From contig CAJXUD010000001.1 in assembly GCA_913061415.1 (NCBI GenBank), positions 372,001-436,000 on the forward strand: a stretch of 64,000 nt of DNA, in the 5' to 3' direction. Source of the DNA: an uncultured Oleispira sp. (lineage in GTDB: Bacteria > Pseudomonadota > Gammaproteobacteria > Pseudomonadales > Oceanobacteraceae). Positions 8,785 through 15,936 of the stretch are shown here, piece by piece. Positions within the stretch are counted from its first letter, which is position 1; each line of letters opens with the position of its first letter. The notes under the pieces are model-generated. The model searched no databases. It saw nothing but the letters and a program-made list of their open reading frames with translations, and had not been told where the DNA came from. A program made the position numbers and the translations under genes.

Positions 8785-9960
8785 TTACTTGCTTTCGTTT
8801 TGGCCGAACAAGCTACCAGATACTGGCGTTTCTACTGGCGTTTCTACTGGCGTTTCTACTGGCGCAGTCGGTGCTGGAGCAGATGCCTGAGGTGCAGCAG
8901 CTGGCTTAGTAGCGGCTGCAGGTGTAGCAGGAGCTGGAGTAGCAACAGGTGCTTTCTTAGCAACTACTTTTTTAGCAGGCTTAGCAGGCGCTTTTTTAAC
9001 AACAGGAGCTTTCTTAGCGGCTACTTTTTTAGCAGGCTTAGCAGCAACTTTCTTAGCCGTCGTTTTCTTTTCTGCTACTTTCTTAGCTGGCTTAACAGCC
9101 GCTTTCTTAGCCGCTACTTTTTTAGCAGGCTTGGCAGCTGTTTTCTTAGCGGCTACCTTCTTAGCAGGCTTAGCAGTTACTTTTTTTGCTGTTGCTGGTT
9201 TTTTAGCAGCCGTTTTTGCTTTAGCAGCGGCTTTCTTAGCGGCAGCAGCTTCTTTCTTTTTAGCAGCAGTGGCGGCTTTCTTAGCTTTAGCAGCGGCTTT
9301 TTTCGCTTTGGCAGCTTCTTTTTGCTTAGCAGCGGTTGCGGCTTTCTTAGCTTTAGCAGCTTCTTTCTTAGCTTTAATTGCAGCTTTCTTTTTAGCGGCA
9401 GTCGCGGCTTTCTTTTCAGCAGCTGCTTGCTTCTTTTCAGCAGCAGCGGTTGCTTTCTGTTGTTCTTTTTCAACAGCAGCAGCGGCTTTAGCAATCTTAG
9501 CAGCGGCATCAGCATCAGCTTTAGCCGTAGTCGCTTCTAGCTTAGCGCTTGTGAAAGCTTCTTTGGCAGCGGTAACCGCTTGCTTAGCCGCTTCAACTTT
9601 TGCTTTGGCGGCTTCAAGTGCTTTAACAGTAGCAGCAGATTTTTTTGCTTTTACTTTATCAGCGGCTTTTTTCTTGGCAGCATTTGCTTTGGTTAATGCG
9701 GCAACAGCTTTAGATTGTGCTGCTTTCGCTTTAGATTGTGCTTTTGCTGCATCAGAACTCATCTTCTGGCGCGCTTTTCCTAGTTTAACTTCTAGTGCTG
9801 CGATTTCCTTTTGCAACAATTCAACTGGATTCAGTACAACTTTAGGAGCTGCGACTTTTTTAGCAGCTACTTTTTTTGCAGGAGCTTTTTTAGCAACAGA
9901 TTTCTTAGCTGTAACTTTTTTAGCAGGAGCTTTCTTAGTTGTGGTTTTGCGAGCGACCAT
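8785..9960 (-). CDS. AlgP-like Lys/Ala-rich histone H1-like protein
   Basis: A 391-residue low-complexity protein built almost wholly from alanine, lysine and proline-containing units (AKKAPAKKVAAKK and relatives), resembling Pseudomonas AlgP and eukaryotic histone H1 tails. Residues about 45-90 (LLQKEIAALEVKLGKARQKM) look like a short coiled coil, followed by a long Ala/Lys helix-prone segment (about 90-250) and a KPAKKVAAKK repeat region (about 255-345). The C-terminus changes to a Pro/Ala then PVET repeat and ends SGSLFGQNESK. Such proteins bind DNA non-specifically and AlgP affects alginate regulation in Pseudomonas; the role here is inferred. GAGGAA precedes the ATG. As in Pseudomonas, rsd/algQ and dsbB are nearby. 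The repetitive DNA makes copy-number change likely. Confidence 0.85.
   Translation of the reverse strand: MVARKTTTKKAPAKKVTAKKSVAKKAPAKKVAAKKVAAPKVVLNPVELLQKEIAALEVKLGKARQKMSSDAAKAQSKAKAAQSKAVAALTKANAAKKKAADKVKAKKSAATVKALEAAKAKVEAAKQAVTAAKEAFTSAKLEATTAKADADAAAKIAKAAAAVEKEQQKATAAAEKKQAAAEKKAATAAKKKAAIKAKKEAAKAKKAATAAKQKEAAKAKKAAAKAKKAATAAKKKEAAAAKKAAAKAKTAAKKPATAKKVTAKPAKKVAAKKTAAKPAKKVAAKKAAVKPAKKVAEKKTTAKKVAAKPAKKVAAKKAPVVKKAPAKPAKKVVAKKAPVATPAPATPAAATKPAAAPQASAPAPTAPVETPVETPVETPVSGSLFGQNESK
8822..8864. repeat. 12-base tandem repeat encoding PVET units
   Basis: ACTGGCGTTTCT is repeated three times in perfect tandem (8822-8857) followed by a partial copy (ACTGGCG). In the minus-strand gene this encodes successive PVET units near the AlgP-like C-terminus. 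In-frame 12-base units allow slippage without frameshift. Confidence 0.9.
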
Positions 9961-10077
9961 GGGATTTCCTCGAGGACTGATATAATAGACAGCGTAATTA
10001 TACTTAGAAGCACATTACTATCCATTAATTTTAGATAAGAAATAGAATTTAAATAACTTATTTTCAATAAAATTATT

Positions 10078-10863
10078 TTATTTCATCTGTTTTGAATGAA
10101 TTTGATCTTCAATCCACTGCAACATGGGTTGCCATTCGAGTATGTCTTTATCATTACGGCGTGGTAAATCGGATAGTCCTAGACCTTCTTCCGACGCACG
10201 AACGTAATGTTGTGTATCTCGCAATGACGTTATAAAAGGAATATTTAAACTATTTAGAAAGCGTTCAAGCTTTTGGTAAATAAGTGTATTTTTTTTAACT
10301 CGGTTAGCAACCACTGCAATGGCTTTTGCATTTGATTGATACGCGCGGCTTAATAAAACATCTCGAATGAAGCGAGTCGCAGCTCGAATATCAATCGCAG
10401 AAGGAATAACGGGGATAACAATAAAGTCAGAAGCTTGAATCATATCGGATAACGAGTGGCCTGATAATCCTGCAGGAGTATCTAATACTATGCGAGAGGT
10501 TGAGGGGGGAACTCGTAAGCTATAGCTGCGTGTGGAATTAGGTGTTTGGTGTTTGAATGCTGCAATGCCATGAATTTTAGCCCGTTTTGGATCACGTGCA
10601 GTTAACCAATCCATGCTGGAGCCTTGTGGATCATAATCGACAATGGCTGTTGGCTCACCTTGAGTTGCAAAATAACTTGCAAGGTTTGTTACCATGGTTG
10701 TTTTACCACAGCCGCCTTTCGCATTAGCAACCAGTACACGGATAGGTTGTATATGGCTGATAATTCTAGCAGTCGGTTGATCGAATTTTGTTTCTTGCTG
10801 GCTCACTATGACTTCATCCATAATAGAACGGGTAAATACCTGTGTCTTATTATTACTAAGCAT
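10078..10863 (-). CDS. ParA/MinD-superfamily ATPase
   Basis: A 261-residue ParA-like ATPase. The deviant Walker A motif KGGCGKTT lies at residues 49-56, switch I-type DYDPQGSSMDW follows at about 78-88, and a Walker B-like region (RIVLDTPAG) at about 128. The N-terminal extension of about 40 residues before the P-loop is longer than usual and either ATG 10863 or ATG 10821 (Met15) could be the true start; neither has a strong ribosome site. No parB gene or obvious parS is adjacent, so this is an orphan ParA, not the main chromosome partition gene. It precedes the AlgP-like gene by 117 bases on the same strand. Such orphan ParAs position various cellular cargo; the cargo here is not evident. 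Confidence 0.88.
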   Translation of the reverse strand: MLSNNKTQVFTRSIMDEVIVSQQETKFDQPTARIISHIQPIRVLVANAKGGCGKTTMVTNLASYFATQGEPTAIVDYDPQGSSMDWLTARDPKRAKIHGIAAFKHQTPNSTRSYSLRVPPSTSRIVLDTPAGLSGHSLSDMIQASDFIVIPVIPSAIDIRAATRFIRDVLLSRAYQSNAKAIAVVANRVKKNTLIYQKLERFLNSLNIPFITSLRDTQHYVRASEEGLGLSDLPRRNDKDILEWQPMLQWIEDQIHSKQMK

Positions 10864-10908
10864 AGGCTATAATAAGCAGTGTTTGAATGTTTGATAAAGG
10901 AATCAGGG

Positions 10909-11382
10909 ATGAAGCGACCTATATTTATAATGATCGTACTATTAGTGATGGCTTTTGCTGGGCCAATGTTTATAAAAAAACCGGACGGTACTCCCTTCAT
11001 TGAATCTCCGCTCGATTATTTTACCTCAAGTTCTAAGGATGCTTCCTCATCACCATTGGGTGGCTCTTCAATGCAGTCATTTTATAAATGGCAAGATGAA
11101 AACGGCGCTTGGCATTATTCAGACCAGCCGCAAGAAGGGCAGAATATTGAAACTGTGACGGTTGATACTAACGTTAATTTGATTCAAGGGCTGAAGGTCG
11201 AAAAGAAGAAGGAATACGCCGTTGCCAAAACGAATAAACCCGCTGCAGAAATGCCTTCAGTTCCATTGCCGATGACAGTCCCTTTGGATAAGGTGACTCA
11301 GATGTTAGATGATGCGAATAACATTCAACAGCTTATGGATGATCGTACCGATCAAATTGAACGTGCGACCCGAGGTCGCTAG
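10909..11382 (+). CDS. DUF4124-domain envelope protein
   Basis: A 157-residue protein. The start is set at ATG 10909 (MKRPIFIM), which has AAAGGAATCAGGG before it; an upstream in-frame ATG would overlap the divergent promoter. A single N-terminal hydrophobic segment (about 3-20) anchors or exports the protein. A DUF4124-like motif occurs at about 53-75 (FYKWQDENGAWHYSDQP), a short beta unit found in many gammaproteobacterial periplasmic proteins. The C-terminal third is helical and charged (LDDANNIQQLMDDRTDQIERA). It diverges from parA with only 45 bases between; a TATAAT at 10868-10873 could be its -10 box. Function unknown. Confidence 0.75.
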   Translation: MKRPIFIMIVLLVMAFAGPMFIKKPDGTPFIESPLDYFTSSSKDASSSPLGGSSMQSFYKWQDENGAWHYSDQPQEGQNIETVTVDTNVNLIQGLKVEKKKEYAVAKTNKPAAEMPSVPLPMTVPLDKVTQMLDDANNIQQLMDDRTDQIERATRGR

Positions 11383-11429
11383 TCCAATTATTAACTAAGT
11401 ATTGATAGAGTTTTAACAGGATGAGCCGA

Positions 11430-12392
11430 TTATTTTAAATAAAATATTCGGCCATTGGATCCGCTAGCCAGATAGCCTTGTTTGGCAAACGCGACGTCTT
11501 CGATCATGACGCTGCTGCTAATCCATTCGTTTTTAGGGATTGCTTGCCAAGTATCTTTTAATTGAGCGGTGTTCACATCCCATAATTGAATTTTACCTGC
11601 GCTTGACCCCGTTAATAGTTGCTGGCCACTTTTATCAAATCGTACGGCATTATAAAAACCACTTTTATTAGGAAACTCGCTGATCAATTTTCCGGATTGG
11701 GTATTCCAAAGCTTTCCTGTTTCTCCTAATGCTGAAGTGAACACAGTTTTTCCGTCGGGCGAGATTTCGGCGCTGCGAACTTGATTACTGTGTTCTAGGC
11801 GTTGAATCTCTTTGCCGCTCTGCAGATTCCAAATTCGAACACTGGAGTCGTCACTGGCACTTGCCGCAAAAAGCCCTTGGTGATCGATGCTGACATCATA
11901 AACACTACCATCGTGGCGTAATGTTCTTTTTATTCCACCATTTTTTATATCAAATAAAGTCGCGGTATAGTCCGACATGGCCAACAAAGCATACTGGCCA
12001 TTATTACTTAGACTAATGTCGTGAATATCACCAGGAGCATTCCATAGCCAAATCGCTTCGCCCGTTCTGCTGTTCCATAAGGCGATGGTTCGATTATCAG
12101 TAGTTGCGACGAAGTTTCCTTCTGGCGAGAAATCACAGCTCACGATGCTGCTATTCTTTCCTTCTTGGTGATTCCAATTATAAAGACGATCAAAAGGCTG
12201 TAAGCGCCATAGGCTTCCACCATGATGAATTGAGCCGGCAAAAGCAAAGCTGCCATTATGGTTGATGCAGAGAGAGTGCACACCTTGAGTGGCTAGTTCA
12301 TCAAAGTGTTCGGGTTGCTTACCGGTATCGCAAGCACTCAGTAAGAGGGTGCTGCAAAAAATGGAGGAGAGTAATAATGGTACTGACTTCAT
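11430..12392 (-). CDS. WD40-like beta-propeller lipoprotein
   Basis: A protein of about 320 residues, start taken at ATG 12392 because AGGGA lies about 6 bases upstream; the ATG at 12398 is an alternative. The signal ends in a lipobox (LLLSAC, then DTGK). The rest consists of six to seven WD40-type repeats with recognisable S-x-D...W and 'IWNLQSGKEI', 'LWNTQSGKLI', 'LWDVNTAQL' units. It should fold as a beta-propeller in the envelope and act as a binding scaffold. It lies 70 bases downstream of rsd on the same strand. No enzymatic motif is visible, and the partner is unknown. Confidence 0.85.
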   Translation of the reverse strand: MKSVPLLLSSIFCSTLLLSACDTGKQPEHFDELATQGVHSLCINHNGSFAFAGSIHHGGSLWRLQPFDRLYNWNHQEGKNSSIVSCDFSPEGNFVATTDNRTIALWNSRTGEAIWLWNAPGDIHDISLSNNGQYALLAMSDYTATLFDIKNGGIKRTLRHDGSVYDVSIDHQGLFAASASDDSSVRIWNLQSGKEIQRLEHSNQVRSAEISPDGKTVFTSALGETGKLWNTQSGKLISEFPNKSGFYNAVRFDKSGQQLLTGSSAGKIQLWDVNTAQLKDTWQAIPKNEWISSSVMIEDVAFAKQGYLASGSNGRIFYLK

Positions 12393-12464
12393 AGCCATCC
12401 CTGTTAAACAGTAGAGTATGAAATCAGTTTAGTTCAAATTTGGCGACAGGCTAAGGTTCTGTTA

Positions 12465-12944
12465 TTAACCTGCTACTAGTTCACCGTGTACGTTATGAAG
12501 CTTTTCGATAAGTTGGTCTTCAAGCTCAAAGCGCTCGCTGAGCATTTCACCTAAGTCAGACAGGTCTTTCTGCAGGTCGGTAATTTTTTCTAAGCAGTGC
12601 TCTGCGGTATCGTACTTGTCATTAAAGTCGACGCATTGCTGAGTCATTTCTTCTAAAACGGGGTAAGCTCGGTTAGCAAGCTCAGTGCCTCCATCGTCGT
12701 AGTGCTTGGCTTCTTCTAACAGTTGTTGGTAAATTTCGAAGTGGCCTGCCGAGCAATAATCCATCAGTATCTGACAAAATGCCTGAATCTTAATAGACAC
12801 CGGTGTCTCGCGTGGCGAGAAAGGCTTTAAAGTATTAATACCACAGAAAAGTACGATCACATCTTGGCGCTCATTGAGCCAGCCGTCGATTAGTTTGTGT
12901 ACTCCGCCCCAACGCTCTTGTGATGTTTTGCAAGTTTCTAACAT
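12465..12944 (-). CDS. rsd: Anti-sigma-70 regulator Rsd/AlgQ
   Basis: A 159-residue protein of the Rsd/AlgQ family, which binds region 4 of the housekeeping sigma factor RpoD and shifts RNA polymerase towards alternative sigma factors. The start is ATG 12944 (MLETCKTSQERWGGVHKLID), matching the conserved N-terminus of AlgQ; AAAGGA lies 8 bases upstream. The sequence is all-helical and acidic, with WLNERQ and FCQILMDYCSAGHFE typical of the family. A longer frame running up to 13010 lacks family similarity. The gene sits between dsbB and a WD40 lipoprotein and near the AlgP-like gene, the same neighbourhood as Pseudomonas algP-algQ-dsbH. Confidence 0.92.
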   Translation of the reverse strand: MLETCKTSQERWGGVHKLIDGWLNERQDVIVLFCGINTLKPFSPRETPVSIKIQAFCQILMDYCSAGHFEIYQQLLEEAKHYDDGGTELANRAYPVLEEMTQQCVDFNDKYDTAEHCLEKITDLQKDLSDLGEMLSERFELEDQLIEKLHNVHGELVAG

Positions 12945-13092
12945 ACCCCAATTCCTTTCTTTCTTTATTCTGATTACCCCAATATAGTCAGGCTCGACAC
13001 CTAGTTGCAAGCAAGTTTTATGATTATTTTTGCTTGCAAACTGATGTATCTATGCTTTGTGGGGGTGCAGGCGTATTAACAGAGAAATTCCG

Positions 13093-13593
13093 TTATTTAC
13101 GAGCCTTCCAAGCGATCAATAATCCATAAGCTGAGGCGATGGCAAAACCGATAAAGAAGACCATTAACCAACCCGGCATAGATAATCCTACAAAACTCCA
13201 TGACACCTCAGCGCAGTTACCATTACCCCGTAATAAAACAGTGATGACTTCCATAATTGGAAAGGCATCAAGCATGTACTCAAGACTTGGGCCACAAGAA
13301 GGCACTTGGTCGGCAGGTAGGTTTTGTAACCAGTTGTGATGGTGTGCGAGATAAATACCAAAAAAGGATGATAGTAGGGTCCAGCCTGAAGCCACGAGCA
13401 AGCCTATGGGGCGCTCTGTCATAAAGAATCCGGCCAAGCAGCCAAGTGCAACCATTAAGGTCGCGACTCGTTGCATAATACACAGTGGGCAGGGTTCCAT
13501 ATCCAATGCAAATTGGAAATAGTAGGCGCTGGCTAATAATGAAATACAGGTTATAAAACCTGTCATGCTGAGGAGTTTTAGATTGATTCGCAT
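13093..13593 (-). CDS. dsbB: Disulfide bond formation protein B
   Basis: A 166-residue inner-membrane protein with four hydrophobic helices (about 8-27, 44-58, 63-82 and 141-160). It carries both DsbB cysteine pairs: C35-P-L-C38 in the first periplasmic loop and C100/C127 in the second. DsbB re-oxidises periplasmic DsbA and passes electrons to quinone. Length is normal for the family. AGAAAGGTAAAAG precedes the ATG. It is upstream of rsd on the same strand, 148 bases away. Confidence 0.95.
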   Translation of the reverse strand: MRINLKLLSMTGFITCISLLASAYYFQFALDMEPCPLCIMQRVATLMVALGCLAGFFMTERPIGLLVASGWTLLSSFFGIYLAHHHNWLQNLPADQVPSCGPSLEYMLDAFPIMEVITVLLRGNGNCAEVSWSFVGLSMPGWLMVFFIGFAIASAYGLLIAWKARK

Positions 13594-13681
13594 TCTTTTA
13601 CCTTTCTTCTTCCTGATTGTTAATACTGTTCTATTCTATAAGTATCTATAGTGAATCTATTCAGACTTAGGAGTATTGATA

Positions 13682-14083
13682 ATGTTCAAGTTTCTTCTGC
13701 CTTTAGCAGGATTAATTCTATTTTCCTGTGCCTCTTTCAGTAACGAGGCCGAGCCGGTTGCTCAGACTAAGTATATCCATTTAACACCTGCTTTTGTTGT
13801 AAATTATGGCAATGTCGGTCGAATGAAGTATTTAAGAACTGAGATCGCGTTAAAAGTTGTTGGGGATGAAGCGGCTTCTGCGGTGACGAATCATCGGCCT
13901 TTTATTCGCCATAACTTGGTATTTTTATTAACGTCGCAAGATAGTGAGGTCGTCAATTCGACTACGGGGCGTGAAACGTTACGAAAACTTGCTTTGGAAG
14001 AGGTTCAGTCTTTAATGATCGAGCTTGAAGGTTCGCCCTATGTTGAGGATTTGTTTTTTGAAAATTTTGTTGTGCAAAACTAA
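13682..14083 (+). CDS. FliL-like protein with lipoprotein-type signal
   Basis: A 133-residue protein. ATG 13682 is preferred over a TTG at 13676 because AGGAG lies 8 bases before it. The body matches the periplasmic FliL domain: YIHLTPAFVVNYG, RMKYLRTEIALKV, HRPFIRHNLVFLL, GRETLRKLALEEVQ, VEDLFFENFVVQ. FliL supports flagellar stator function, but no flagellar gene is near. In place of the usual transmembrane anchor and linker, the N-terminus ends LILFSCASF, a plausible though non-ideal lipobox (LFSC). It may be a stand-alone FliL paralogue of the kind found near dsbB or gshA in relatives. It is followed by a bidirectional terminator. Confidence 0.8.
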   Translation: MFKFLLPLAGLILFSCASFSNEAEPVAQTKYIHLTPAFVVNYGNVGRMKYLRTEIALKVVGDEAASAVTNHRPFIRHNLVFLLTSQDSEVVNSTTGRETLRKLALEEVQSLMIELEGSPYVEDLFFENFVVQN

Positions 14084-14155
14084 CTGAGCCGTGGTGTAGG
14101 GAATGCGTGCGAGAGGTTTTTCTACTGGGTCTTAAACGAGTATTAGTGTAGAAAC

Positions 14156-14189
14156 AAAAAAGGCTATCACTTTACTGATAGCCTTTTTT
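14156..14189. terminator. Bidirectional intrinsic terminator
   Basis: AAAAA-A-GGCTATCA, loop CTTTAC, TGATAGCC-TTTTTT: a perfect 8-base-pair stem extended by A/T runs, placed between the convergent fliL-like and gshA genes. Confidence 0.92.
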
Positions 14190-14205
14190 ATTGAGCATAA
14201 GAAAT

Positions 14206-15786
14206 TTATCGCGTCAGGTACTGTTTTAAGAAACTGGCGAAATCAATTTGATCGCCTGCTTCAATTTCGGCCTGCTGCATTAAGCTCTGTTGTGCTTGCT
14301 GCTGCATTTCTTTATTGAGTTCATCACTCAGAGGCTGCTTAAATTCGGCCGCTCGCTCTTGTGCTAATTTTAAGGTTAGCTGAGCAAACTCTAAATCTTC
14401 GACTTTCATTTTATCTAAATATTGAGCAGAAGGTGTTAAAGCAGCATCATCAATTTTTGCTTGCTGTTGGACCAGTGCATTTGTGTATTGGTTACTGCCA
14501 GCGGCTTCATCCATGGCTGCTGCCAGTGGTGCTAAGTCGGTTAGTAGTTCTTTGCCCCATTGGCGCAATCCAATTGTATTCCCCTGTTTATTCAGCAGTA
14601 ATTCTGGGTCGCGACCACGCATGACCGCGTCGTGTTGGTTGGCTTTAATCGCTTTGAATTCTTCATTATCAATTCTAGGACTATCGATAAATAAACAATG
14701 GGTTAAAAATAAATCTAAGAAGTGAATATGCGATTCATCCATGCCGAGTGTTAGGAATGGATTAATATCAGTACAGCGTACTTCGATGTATTCAACGCCG
14801 TGATTGGCTAAGGCTTGTAATGGTTTTTCATCACCATTGCCAATTCGCTTAGGACGAATGTCGCTGTAATACTCGTTTTCAATTTGTAGCAAGCTGGTAT
14901 TCAGTTGCTTGTATTGGCCATTTTCATCTTGCATGCCAATGTCTTCATAAGCATCAACGGGCTGTGTAATCGCTTGTGATAATGTCTCAACGTAATTTTC
15001 AATCGTGTTGTAACAAACGATTAGCTCAGCTTGTGCGTTATTCTGATAACCCAAATCACTCATGCGTAAAGACGTGGCATAAGGTAGATAAAGCGTATGC
15101 TCTTTGAAGGTTTCTAGGTCGTGCTGTTCGCCTTCTAAGAAAGAACCGCAAATCGCTGGTGAAGCACCAAACAAATAATGTAATAACCAAGAATTACGGC
15201 GGAAGTTACGAATTAGGCCGAAGTATTTTGTCGAGATAAAATCTTTTAGCTGCTCGCTATCAGCTTCAGCATCATACTCTTCAGCATACATAGTCGGCCA
15301 CAAGGCATCTGGCATAGAAAAGTTGTAATGAATCCCCGCAATTGCTTGCATAGTGCGACCATAGCGATGCCATAAACCATGGCGGTAAGCATGCTTTAGT
15401 TGGCCAATATTGGAATAGCCATACTGTGCAATGGGGATGCTCATTTCGCCATCAATGATACACGGCATAGAAGCAGGCCAGATCAATTCATCACCAATAT
15501 TTTGATACGTGTATTGATGCAAGTTGTGCATAAAGCCAAGAGTATCTTTGGCGTTATCAAAAACAGGTGTAATAAACTCAAGCAATGATTCTGAGTAATC
15601 GGTGGTGATACTTGGATGTGTTAAAGCAGAACCCAGCGCTTGAGGGTGTAGAACCTGACTCAGGTGACCATTAGGCTCGCAGCGTAACCCTTCTTTTTCA
15701 ATGCCGCGTTGAATTCGACCCAATAACGATAATTTATTGTGAGTACGAAGTGACGATAATAGATTGCTATACGTTGGATTAGCCAA
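14206..15786 (-). CDS. gshA: Glutamate-cysteine ligase
   Basis: Catalyses the first step of glutathione synthesis, ATP-dependent ligation of glutamate and cysteine. The protein shows the gammaproteobacterial GshA signature: GIEKEGLR, ALGSALTHPSITTDYSESLLEFITPVF, MPDALWP, YFGLIRNFRR, ASPAICGSF, and VEVRCTDINPF-like VEYIEVRCTDINPF near the C-terminal third. There is no ATG at the expected beginning; I favour TTG at 15786 (GAGG six bases upstream, giving about 526 residues), while a longer frame from TTG 15846 is also open. Downstream of tex on the same strand, as in Pseudomonas, but separated by a long hairpin. Confidence 0.93.
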   Translation of the reverse strand: MANPTYSNLLSSLRTHNKLSLLGRIQRGIEKEGLRCEPNGHLSQVLHPQALGSALTHPSITTDYSESLLEFITPVFDNAKDTLGFMHNLHQYTYQNIGDELIWPASMPCIIDGEMSIPIAQYGYSNIGQLKHAYRHGLWHRYGRTMQAIAGIHYNFSMPDALWPTMYAEEYDAEADSEQLKDFISTKYFGLIRNFRRNSWLLHYLFGASPAICGSFLEGEQHDLETFKEHTLYLPYATSLRMSDLGYQNNAQAELIVCYNTIENYVETLSQAITQPVDAYEDIGMQDENGQYKQLNTSLLQIENEYYSDIRPKRIGNGDEKPLQALANHGVEYIEVRCTDINPFLTLGMDESHIHFLDLFLTHCLFIDSPRIDNEEFKAIKANQHDAVMRGRDPELLLNKQGNTIGLRQWGKELLTDLAPLAAAMDEAAGSNQYTNALVQQQAKIDDAALTPSAQYLDKMKVEDLEFAQLTLKLAQERAAEFKQPLSDELNKEMQQQAQQSLMQQAEIEAGDQIDFASFLKQYLTR

Positions 15787-15876
15787 GGAGAGCCTCAATG
15801 TTTGAGCCGTAAAATTAATTGCATTATTGCCAGCATTATAGGGCAATGCTGCGAGTGAGGTAAGTACGCTATATGG

Positions 15877-15920
15877 TAATCACTGTGCCATGGATAAGAT
15901 AATCCATAGCACAGTGATTA
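15877..15920. repeat. 19-base inverted repeat between tex and gshA
   Basis: Arms 15877-15895 and 15902-15920 (TAATCACTGTGC...ATGGAT and complement) pair over 19 bases with one mismatch around a 6-base loop. Neither side has a T-run, so it is not a classical intrinsic terminator. It may cap the tex transcript 3' end or be a protein site. Confidence 0.85.
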
Positions 15921-15936
15921 AACGCAAGGTATTAAC

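Noticed and set aside
8822-8864. Short tandem repeats as a possible CRISPR array
   Set aside because: Units are 12 bases without spacers and lie inside a coding gene.
8664-8909. 81-codon plus-strand frame with repeated AFLL motif
   Set aside because: It crosses the terminator and the antisense of the PVET repeats; the repeat is a by-product of the 12-base array.
9131-9985. Long plus-strand open frame opposite the AlgP-like gene
   Set aside because: It is the antisense of Ala/Lys repeats, with low-complexity sequence, no ribosome site and no family features.
12945-13010. Upstream extension of Rsd
   Set aside because: AlgQ-family proteins start at MLE-C; the ribosome site AAAGGA serves ATG 12944.
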